Shown in pieces: positions 57,841 through 64,000 of a stretch of DNA of 64,000 nucleotides. The number at the start of each line of letters is the position of its first letter. Position 1 is the stretch's first letter. The notes below the pieces were generated by a model. It had not been told where the DNA came from, ran no database searches, and saw nothing but the letters and a program-made list of their open reading frames with translations. A program made the position numbers and the translations under genes. Source of the stretch: Fermentimonas sp. (GTDB taxonomy: Bacteria > Bacteroidota > Bacteroidia > Bacteroidales > Dysgonomonadaceae); contig JADMKP010000004.1 of the NCBI GenBank assembly GCA_015478775.1, forward strand, positions 1 through 64,000. Direction: 5' to 3'.

Positions 57841-59346
57841 ATGATACAAAAAATATTAATTGCTAACCGGGGCGAAATTGCCGTTCGGGTAATGCGCACA
57901 TGCAAAGAGATGGGCATTCAAACGGTAGCCATCTATTCTGAGGTTGACAGAACATCAAGACATGTTGCCTATGCAGACGAAGCCGTAAATATTGGACTAG
58001 CATCAGCAAAAGACAGCTATCTAAATATAGATAAAATAATTGAAGCTTCTAAACAGTTTAATGTAGACGCAATACATCCGGGTTACGGATTTTTGAGTGA
58101 GAATGCTGATTTTGCACTTCGTTGCAAAGAGGAAGGCATTATTTTTATTGGTCCTACTGCCGAGAGTATCGAAGCAATGGGCGATAAAATATCTGCACGC
58201 AAAAAGATGATAGAAGCAAAAGTACCTGTTGTACCAGGCACTTCCGAAGATTTAAAGCCCCGAGACCTATATCGTGTATGCAAAAAAATAGGCCTCCCTG
58301 TTATAATTAAGGCCACCGCAGGAGGAGGTGGGAAGGGAATGCGCCTAGTCTATAAAGAGAAGCATCTACAAGAGGCTTATGACGCAGCCAAATCAGAAGC
58401 CATGTCATCATTTGGCAACGACTCTGTTTATATAGAGAAATATATCGAATCTCCTCATCATGTCGAGATGCAATTTCTTGGCGATACTCATGGCAATGTA
58501 ATACATCTTTTCGATCGCGAATGCTCCGTGCAACGTCGTCATCAAAAGATTATTGAAGAGAGTCCCTCTCCTTTTATCGACAATAAAACCCGTCTTGCCA
58601 TGGGCGCAATAGCTGTTAAGGCAGCAAAATCAATTAACTATGTTGGAGCGGGTACGGTAGAGTTTTTAGTTGACAATAACATGAACTTCTATTTTCTTGA
58701 AATGAATACCCGTCTGCAGGTAGAGCATCCCATTACGGAAGAGGTGCTGGGGGTTGATATCGTAAAAGAACAAATTAATATTGCAAACGGAAGGAAGCTT
58801 AGCTATACTCAAAACCAACTTCATCAACGCGGTCACGCAATTGAGTGTCGTATCTATGCCGAAGATACCGAAAACAACTTCACACCCTCTCCAGGTGTAA
58901 TTCATTCAATACAAACGCCCAAAGGCTTGGGAGTGCGCATCGACACACACATATATACAGGTTATGAAATTTCTATTTATTACGACTCAATGATTAGCAA
59001 ACTTATTGTTTGGGCAACCAACAGAACGTATGCGCTGGAACGAATGCGGCGAGTATTATATGAGTATAAGATTACTGGGGTAAAAACAAATATCGATTAC
59101 CTCCGACGAATAATGGATAACCGAGAGTTTGTACTGGGCAATTATACAACACATTTTATAGACGAAAATACTCAAAAACTACAAAAAGGCAATGAGCTCG
59201 AAGATGAGATAGAGGATATGGCAATAATTGCTGCATATATCGATTATATAGTAAATAATAATGAAACAGCTACTGCAGTTCCAGATAATCGTCCAATAAG
59301 CAAATGGCGTGCATTTGGCAAACAAAAAGGAGTTTTAAGAATATGA
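57841..59346 (+). CDS. Biotin carboxylase subunit of an acyl-CoA carboxylase
   Basis: A 501-residue ATP-grasp enzyme that carboxylates biotin on its carrier protein with bicarbonate and ATP. Segments are LIANRGEIAVRVMRTCKEMG, HPGYGFLSENADFA, the ATP lid TAGGGGKGMRLV, RDCSVQRR-like DRECSVQRRHQK, NTRLQVEHPITEEV and IECRIYAED. The length is typical of AccC/PccA-type single-subunit carboxylases. It overlaps the carrier gene by 4 nt (ATGA). Confidence 0.93.
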   Translation: MIQKILIANRGEIAVRVMRTCKEMGIQTVAIYSEVDRTSRHVAYADEAVNIGLASAKDSYLNIDKIIEASKQFNVDAIHPGYGFLSENADFALRCKEEGIIFIGPTAESIEAMGDKISARKKMIEAKVPVVPGTSEDLKPRDLYRVCKKIGLPVIIKATAGGGGKGMRLVYKEKHLQEAYDAAKSEAMSSFGNDSVYIEKYIESPHHVEMQFLGDTHGNVIHLFDRECSVQRRHQKIIEESPSPFIDNKTRLAMGAIAVKAAKSINYVGAGTVEFLVDNNMNFYFLEMNTRLQVEHPITEEVLGVDIVKEQINIANGRKLSYTQNQLHQRGHAIECRIYAEDTENNFTPSPGVIHSIQTPKGLGVRIDTHIYTGYEISIYYDSMISKLIVWATNRTYALERMRRVLYEYKITGVKTNIDYLRRIMDNREFVLGNYTTHFIDENTQKLQKGNELEDEIEDMAIIAAYIDYIVNNNETATAVPDNRPISKWRAFGKQKGVLRI

Positions 59347-59846
59347 GAGCAAAGCTAGATAATAGGTTACGTGAGGTTGAAATGATCTCTAAAGACGGAA
59401 ACAAGGTTGAGATAGCAGTAGATGGCAAAATATATGATATAGATGTGGTGATGTCCGAAAGTGGCTTCTGCTCAATAATATACCAGGGGCGCTCATATAA
59501 TGCCGAGTCGGTACGACACTCTGAGGGCAGGTATACTATTACCACACATTTCAGAAATTTCGATATCGAATTGTCTCACCCTCAAAAGAAATACCTAAGA
59601 GGCAGGCAGTCTTCTAATGACGATGTGCAGGAAACTATCACTTCGCCAATGCCAGGTAAAATAATAAAAGTAATGGTTGAAGAAAACCAAGAGGTAAAAC
59701 AGGGCGATCCGTTAATTGTTGTTGAGTCAATGAAGATGCAAAGTACTTACACTGCGGCACAAAATGCAATTGTAGAGAAAGTTCATATTGATGAAGGCGA
59801 TTCGGTACTTCGCGATCAACTTCTCATCACTTTTAAAACTAACTAA
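59343..59846 (+). CDS. Biotin carboxyl carrier subunit
   Basis: A 167-residue carrier with a C-terminal biotinyl domain. The biotin is attached at Lys131 in VVESMKMQS, preceded by SPMPGKIIKVMVEENQEV. The N-terminal 90 residues form a linker domain that probably binds the carboxylase, as in propionyl-CoA carboxylases. The start at 59343 overlaps the stop of the previous gene; the alternative ATG at 59304 is deeper in that gene. Confidence 0.9.
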   Translation: MRAKLDNRLREVEMISKDGNKVEIAVDGKIYDIDVVMSESGFCSIIYQGRSYNAESVRHSEGRYTITTHFRNFDIELSHPQKKYLRGRQSSNDDVQETITSPMPGKIIKVMVEENQEVKQGDPLIVVESMKMQSTYTAAQNAIVEKVHIDEGDSVLRDQLLITFKTN

Positions 59847-59857
59847 ATAGAGATATA

Positions 59858-61390
59858 ATGACATTAAAAGATATATTTCAGGAATTTGTAGAAAAAGACA
59901 AGACTGCTGAATTGGGTGGAGGCGAAAAAGCTGTAGAAAAGCAGAAAAGAGCAGGTAAGCAAACAGCAAGAGAAAGAATAGATATGCTCCTAGATGACAA
60001 CACCTTTGCGGAGATTGATAAATTTATACTTCACGACTCGCACAACTACAATATGCAAAACAAACGTGTACCCGGCGACGGTGTTGTTTCGGGTTACGGA
60101 AAGATTGAAGGCCGTCTGGTTTATGTTTATGCTTATGATTTTACTGTGTATGGAGGATCGCTATCTCGAACTAATGCAAATAAAATTGTAAAGGTACAGA
60201 AGCTTGCTCTCAAAAATGGTGCACCAATAATTGCTTTAAATGATTCTGGTGGAGCACGTATTCAAGAAGGGGTTATGGCATTAAGCGGATACTCCGAAAT
60301 CTTTAATCAGAATGTAAAATCATCCGGAGTAATTCCTCAAATATCTGCAATACTCGGTCCCTGTGCCGGTGGTGCTTGCTACTCACCTGCGCTTACCGAC
60401 TATATCTTTATGGTAAAGGATGAAAGTTATATGTTTGTAACCGGACCAGATGTGGTAAAAACTGTAACTCACGAGGAGTTAACTAAAGAGGAGTTGGGTG
60501 GTGCTTCTGTTCACTCTTCTAAAAGTGGAGTTGCTCATTTTGTAGGTAACGACGAAGAAGAGACTTTAATGATGATTAGAGAGCTTATTAGCTTCCTTCC
60601 ATCTAATAACATGGAAGACCCTCCATTAACAACCACACGCGATACAAACACTCGCAAAACAACAGGCATAGAAGAGTTGATACCCGAAGATTCAAATATA
60701 CCTTACGACATTAAACAACTTATCGAGGAGGTGGTAGACGAAAACTATTTCTTTGAAGTAATGAGCCAGTTTGCAAAAAATGTTGTCATAGGCTTTGCAA
60801 GAATGGGCGGACAACCGGTAGGTATTGTTGCCAATCAGCCAGCATATCTAGCCGGAGTATTAGATATAGATGCATCAGATAAAGCGGCCAGATTTATTCG
60901 TTTCTGCGACTGTTTCGACATTCCTCTTATCACATTTGTAGATGTTCCCGGATTCTTGCCTGGTAGAGATCAGGAGCACAATGGCATTATACGTCATGGA
61001 GCCAAAATAATGTATGCGTACGTTGAAGCTACAGTTCCTAAAATTACTCTCATTACTCGCAAAGCATACGGTGGAGCCTATGTAGTAATGTCATCAAAAG
61101 AATCAGGAGCCGATTTAAACCTTGCTTACCCAAATTCAGAAATTGCTGTTATGGGTGCCGAGGGTGCCGTTAATATACTATACAGATCATCAAATGAAGA
61201 AGAGCGCAAAGAAGCAATAAAAGAATACAGCAATCTATTTTCTAACCCATACAGGGCGGCCGAGAAAGGTTATATAGATGAAATTATTTTGCCTGCCGAC
61301 ACCCGTATAAAAATAATACAGGGACTCGAAATGACTGCAAATAAAACCGCAAGCAATCCTCCTAAAAAACATGGCAACTCACCGTTATAA
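59858..61390 (+). CDS. Acyl-CoA carboxylase carboxyltransferase subunit (propionyl-CoA type)
   Basis: A 510-residue carboxyltransferase with two crotonase-like halves. Segments are ARERIDMLLDDNTFAEID, VSGYGKIEGRLVYVYA, DSGGARIQEGV, LGPCAGGACYSPAL, FVDVPGFLPGRDQEHNGIIRHGAK and TRKAYGGAYVVM. It moves the carboxyl from biotin to an acyl-CoA, probably propionyl-CoA to give methylmalonyl-CoA. No membrane subunits of a sodium-pumping decarboxylase are nearby, so a carboxylase is the better reading. Confidence 0.92.
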   Translation: MTLKDIFQEFVEKDKTAELGGGEKAVEKQKRAGKQTARERIDMLLDDNTFAEIDKFILHDSHNYNMQNKRVPGDGVVSGYGKIEGRLVYVYAYDFTVYGGSLSRTNANKIVKVQKLALKNGAPIIALNDSGGARIQEGVMALSGYSEIFNQNVKSSGVIPQISAILGPCAGGACYSPALTDYIFMVKDESYMFVTGPDVVKTVTHEELTKEELGGASVHSSKSGVAHFVGNDEEETLMMIRELISFLPSNNMEDPPLTTTRDTNTRKTTGIEELIPEDSNIPYDIKQLIEEVVDENYFFEVMSQFAKNVVIGFARMGGQPVGIVANQPAYLAGVLDIDASDKAARFIRFCDCFDIPLITFVDVPGFLPGRDQEHNGIIRHGAKIMYAYVEATVPKITLITRKAYGGAYVVMSSKESGADLNLAYPNSEIAVMGAEGAVNILYRSSNEEERKEAIKEYSNLFSNPYRAAEKGYIDEIILPADTRIKIIQGLEMTANKTASNPPKKHGNSPL

Positions 61391-61722
61391 TGAATTGGAT
61401 ACTATTATTAGTTGGCGGACTCTTCGAAGCCATATTTGCCTTTAGTCTGTCTAAAATTTCTCTTACTTCGGGTAAAGAGATGTATTTATGGGTACTGACA
61501 TTCATTTTGTCAGTATCAATGAGTATGCTGATGTTATATAAAGCAATAGACAATGGCGTAAGTGTTAGTGTGGGCTATGCAGTGTGGTCGGGCTTAGGAG
61601 CTACATTCACAGTACTTGCCGGTATATTCATTTTAAAGGAGCCAGTATCGGCATTAAAATTACTTTTCCTTTGTACCCTCATAATTTCAATTGTAGGATT
61701 AAATATTATTTCTCACAAATAG
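61390..61722 (+). CDS. SMR-family small multidrug or guanidinium exporter
   Basis: A 110-residue membrane protein with four helices. The conserved Glu13 in GGLFEAIFAFSLSK and GYAVWSGLGATFTVLAG define the small multidrug resistance family; the sequence looks closer to SugE/Gdx types than to EmrE. These dimers exchange cations such as guanidinium or quaternary ammonium for protons. The ATG overlaps the carboxylase TAA (TAATG), so it is translated from the same mRNA. Confidence 0.88.
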   Translation: MNWILLLVGGLFEAIFAFSLSKISLTSGKEMYLWVLTFILSVSMSMLMLYKAIDNGVSVSVGYAVWSGLGATFTVLAGIFILKEPVSALKLLFLCTLIISIVGLNIISHK

Positions 61723-61869
61723 TATTTGAAGTTAATTATCTCATCTAATGAATTGAGCGCAACTAATACAAAATAAAATATTCTGAAGTAAATAATTTTT
61801 CTCCTAAATATATTTGCAAATTAGATAACAAGTATAAGTAAGTACCGCTTGTAGGAACGATTAAACCAA

Positions 61870-61909
61870 TTTGTTTGTAACTTGTTCATAACCTGTTCAA
61901 AGCTTGTTA
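61870..61909 (+). repeat. Four direct repeats at 11-bp spacing upstream of a promoter
   Basis: TTTGTTT (61870), CTTGTTC (61881), CCTGTTC (61892) and CTTGTTA (61903) start exactly 11 bp apart, leaving 4-bp spacers. This is the geometry of tandem PhoB boxes, and the 7-mers resemble those before pstS, but here the repeats run in the opposite orientation relative to the downstream promoter. The binding protein is unknown. Confidence 0.6.
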
Positions 61910-61928
61910 ATAAATACACTCCATAATA

Positions 61929-61961
61929 TTTGCATATTAATTTGATAAATAATTATATTTG
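61929..61961 (+). promoter_or_regulatory. Consensus promoter in front of a long untranslated region
   Basis: TTTG at 61929-61932 and TATATTTG at 61954-61961 are 21 bp apart, an excellent Bacteroidetes -33/-7 match. Transcription should start near 61968. Confidence 0.7.
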
Positions 61962-61967
61962 CAATGA

Positions 61968-62628
61968 ACAAAAACGAGAGAGTATCGTTTTATAGTTAAA
62001 GATGACAGAAAAGGAGTTCTTTGAAATTTTGCAAAAGACATAAAAAGATTATCATTCTAGAGATGATTAAACTTGTTTAATCAATCTCCGATGTTTATAA
62101 TAACTAAAAGCTTATTTGTTTTTTTTCATACAAACTGAATGATATATCTATGCATCATGCGATAAAGTATCAGCATTTAGAAATACATTTCTAACGAAAT
62201 TATTACTACTTACTGCAAATGCCAAGAAGATTAAGAATTGTTTTATTTACTACATAATTTCATTCGTGAAATTTATAGTATTTATTTCGTGCTGAATTTA
62301 TTTAAAATCAAGGTTTTTCTAATTCTGCTTCACGATCTGGAAAATTAGTATCTAACGATTCAATTGTTATCGAACCGAATGATATATAAGACTTCTCAGA
62401 GCAGCTTAATCAACCTAAAAAACTGATCAAGACGTTATTTGAAGTATCCGCATTCTGAAGTATTAGCACTTAGATAATTAGAATGAACCTCAACGTTTGT
62501 TTCTATTTTTTAAGTTTTTTAATCTTCATTAGATATTTACACTTTATCATCATTAGCAAATGTCTGAGTAAAATGATAAGGACTCCTTCTTTATACAAAA
62601 AAGCTGACTCAATAGTCGGCTTTTTTTT
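61968..62628 (+). ncRNA. Candidate long noncoding RNA with boxA-like leader
   Basis: From the predicted start near 61968 to the terminator at 62603-62628 no credible protein gene exists. The stretch has a boxA-like GTTCTTTGAAA at 62016-62026, a form seen in rRNA operon leaders of this phylum. A strong hairpin follows at 62060-62088 (GAGAT-GATTAAAC / GTTTAATC-A-ATCTC). Three related 20-mers begin at 62165, 62442 and 62458. No 16S start sequence follows. It could be a noncoding RNA of about 660 nt, or the leader of a lost rRNA operon. I do not recognise tmRNA, RNase P or 6S RNA. Confidence 0.4.
62603..62628. terminator. Bidirectional terminator before the ECF sigma gene
   Basis: GCTGACT at 62603-62609 pairs with AGTCGGC at 62614-62620 (one G-T pair), with a run of A before and eight T after. 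It can end both the plus-strand transcript and the minus-strand sigma gene. Confidence 0.85.
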
Positions 62629-62650
62629 ATGTCTCAATTCAACGTATATA

Positions 62651-63244
62651 TCAATTCAACGTAAGTATCATCTTATTATCACTAGCCATCTTACGCATAT
62701 TCAAAATAGCATATCGCATTCTACCTAATGCTGTATTTATACTAACACCAGTTATGTCTGCAATCTCCTGAAAACTTAAATCTTTATAATACCTCATCAC
62801 AAGAACCTCACGTTGCTTGTCGGGCAAATAACATACAAGCTTTTTAACGTCTTGCAGGACTTGAGCTTTAACTAAATGCGACTCAAATGTATCATCGCAA
62901 AGATTTACATTATTCAATAAATCAACCTCGTACGAATCGTTAAATATAGTGTTTTCGTGTTTCTTTTGCCTAAAGAAATCGATCATCAAATTATGAGCTA
63001 TCCGCATAACCCATGCCTTAAACTTACCGGTTTCGGTATATTTGCCATGCCTTATAGTTGTTATGGCTTTTATAAAAGTGTCTTGGAAGATATCGTCTGC
63101 CAAATCAGCATCTCTTACTGTATAATTAATGTACGCATATACGGTTTGTTTGTGCCTTTCAAGAAGTGTGTCAAATGCTGTATCATTGCCATCAGCATAC
63201 AAAACAACCAACTGCTCATCGGTCATCGCTGAGTAATTATCCAT
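62651..63244 (-). CDS. ECF-type RNA polymerase sigma factor
   Basis: A 197-residue ECF sigma factor. Region 2 includes ADLADDIFQDTFIKAITTI and KAWVMRIAHNLMIDFFRQ; region 4 has LPDKQREVLVMRYYKDLS, FQEIADITGVSINTALGRMR. It is close to the stand-alone ECF factors of Bacteroidetes that lack a FecR partner; no anti-sigma gene is adjacent in the window. It is divergent from the exported protein gene at 63437. Confidence 0.93.
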   Translation of the reverse strand: MDNYSAMTDEQLVVLYADGNDTAFDTLLERHKQTVYAYINYTVRDADLADDIFQDTFIKAITTIRHGKYTETGKFKAWVMRIAHNLMIDFFRQKKHENTIFNDSYEVDLLNNVNLCDDTFESHLVKAQVLQDVKKLVCYLPDKQREVLVMRYYKDLSFQEIADITGVSINTALGRMRYAILNMRKMASDNKMILTLN

Positions 63245-63387
63245 AGCTTTACTGCTTAAATCTTTATGTTAATTTAGTTGAGTAAAGAGGACTTATAGGC
63301 AATTATTTTAGAGTTTATTATTTATCACTAACAAAAGCAAAGAAAAACAAAAAGTTGGATATATGCAAACAACTTAAAATAAAAATT

Positions 63388-63395
63388 TATCTTTG
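63388..63395 (+). promoter_or_regulatory. -7 element of the last gene
   Basis: TATCTTTG matches TAnnTTTG and lies 41 bp before the ATG at 63437. No clear -33 is seen. Confidence 0.4.
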
Positions 63396-63436
63396 TTCAA
63401 TTGGAGCTATCCTAATTCTAATGAAATAAGTTTATT

Positions 63437-64000
63437 ATGAATATGAATTTGAGGCATTTGTTAAATATCACTTTTTTGTTTACTGCATATATTTGCTATG
63501 GGCAAGAAGCCAAAGTCACTTATCCCGACAGCACAAAAATTGATATAACTAAATCAATTCTAATTGAAAATGAATTGAATAATTATGACCAGATCAATCT
63601 AAAATTCCCTCGATTAAACCCTGCCGATAAACTTCAACCTCAATTTAGCCCTTTCCAGAGATTTACTCTCACTCCCCCTAATTATACTAGAAATGGAATA
63701 CTGCCCGATATACATTGGAACGGTATTGCTTCTGATTTCATATTTTCTAAAAGTAGTACTGCCGTAGCTACAGCTATGCCTACAAGTAGATTGCTTCTGC
63801 ACTCGTCGGCCACCCTTGGAATAATTGAAACTCCTTTTTTTGGCAAGGCAAATTTTTATTCAATTAATGCAGGTGGAATCTATGCTGTTTCTCCTTTTCT
63901 AAATGTCGGACTAAGGGGTGGATACTTCTCCAATTATGATATTATACCCACTTGGAATATTGGGGCAGATGCAAGCTATGTTATAAATCCTAATTTGATG
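63437..64000 (+). CDS. Exported beta-rich protein, N-terminal part (runs off the window)
   Basis: The reading is open from the ATG at 63437 to the window end, 188 residues. A signal peptide (LLNITFLFTAYICYG) ends near residue 22. The rest has alternating strands with Gly and aromatics (INAGGIYAVSPFLNVGLRGG, NIGADASYVINPNLM), suggesting an outer-membrane barrel. No family is recognised. A second ATG at 63443 is also possible. Confidence 0.7.
   Translation, partial: MNMNLRHLLNITFLFTAYICYGQEAKVTYPDSTKIDITKSILIENELNNYDQINLKFPRLNPADKLQPQFSPFQRFTLTPPNYTRNGILPDIHWNGIASDFIFSKSSTAVATAMPTSRLLLHSSATLGIIETPFFGKANFYSINAGGIYAVSPFLNVGLRGGYFSNYDIIPTWNIGADASYVINPNLM

Noticed and set aside
57841-61390. A sodium-pumping decarboxylase instead of a carboxylase.
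   Set aside because: The biotin carboxylase subunit is present and no membrane decarboxylase subunit is found, so an ATP-dependent acyl-CoA carboxylase is more likely.
62483-62728. An 81-codon reading with a hydrophobic start, after the noncoding region.
   Set aside because: It runs through the bidirectional terminator and into the sigma factor gene on the other strand; the composition looks like random AT-rich DNA.
1-64000. CRISPR arrays, transposons, phage genes, tRNA or rRNA genes.
   Set aside because: No regularly spaced repeats of CRISPR size, no transposase or integrase motifs and no tRNA-like or rRNA sequence were seen on reading through the gaps. Short degenerate elements could be missed without a search tool.

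Overview
The window is an AT-rich chromosomal segment of a member of the Bacteroidota, most likely a Bacteroidales-type anaerobe or facultative anaerobe. The main evidence is a SusC/SusD pair with an ECF sigma/FecR anti-sigma switch, many lipoproteins with a short signal ending in Cys, and promoters of the Bacteroidetes form TTG - about 20 bp - TAnnTTTG. No phage, integrase, transposase, CRISPR array, rRNA or tRNA was found.

Layout. 1-3.6 kb: start of a DEAD-box RNA helicase (minus), a HAD phosphatase, an apparently frameshifted lipoprotein gene and a PagL-like lipid A deacylase homologue, then a decayed aldo/keto reductase remnant. 3.6-6.2 kb: a metal P-type ATPase and its Fur-family regulator, with a palindrome in the ATPase promoter. 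6.3-10.5 kb: an Mla-type lipid transport operon (mlaE-mlaF-mlaD) followed by a GNAT acetyltransferase and an ornithine/alanine racemase-fold enzyme. 10.6-13.5 kb: an intact aldo/keto reductase and, tail to tail, a dead second copy of the P-type ATPase. This repeats the 3.5-5.7 kb module with the opposite gene surviving. 13.7-15.2 kb: a FadL-family outer membrane protein with a strong terminator.

15.2-30.8 kb is a polysaccharide utilisation locus: an 11-bp repeat array, ECF sigma, FecR, SusC, SusD, a surface lipoprotein, a BACON-GH5 endoglucanase, a GH31 with an inserted PA14-like domain and a GH2. The set closely resembles a xyloglucan utilisation locus: GH5 cuts the backbone, GH31 removes xylose, GH2 removes galactose, and SusCD imports the oligosaccharides. 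30.9-37.8 kb holds a His-rich small protein, a CusB/CusA/TolC-type efflux system and CutC, pointing to copper or silver. 37.8-40.1 kb: a GH20 hexosaminidase.

40.2-48.0 kb (minus) is a complete phosphate regulon, pstSCAB-phoU-phoB-phoR, followed closely by nfo, with a two-half-site Pho-box-like element upstream of pstS. 48.2-50.8 kb: an orphan small protein, queC-queF for queuosine synthesis with a structured leader, and a GH16-like lipoprotein lacking the usual catalytic glutamates. 51.0-61.7 kb: an aminotransferase, a LolC/E-type permease, sbcD-sbcC, a three-gene biotin-dependent acyl-CoA carboxylase and an SMR transporter. 61.7-62.65 kb has no credible protein gene but carries four 11-bp-spaced repeats, a good promoter, a boxA-like motif, a strong hairpin, three related 20-mers and a terminator, so it may encode a noncoding RNA of about 660 nt. 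The window ends with a second ECF sigma factor and the start of an exported beta-rich protein.
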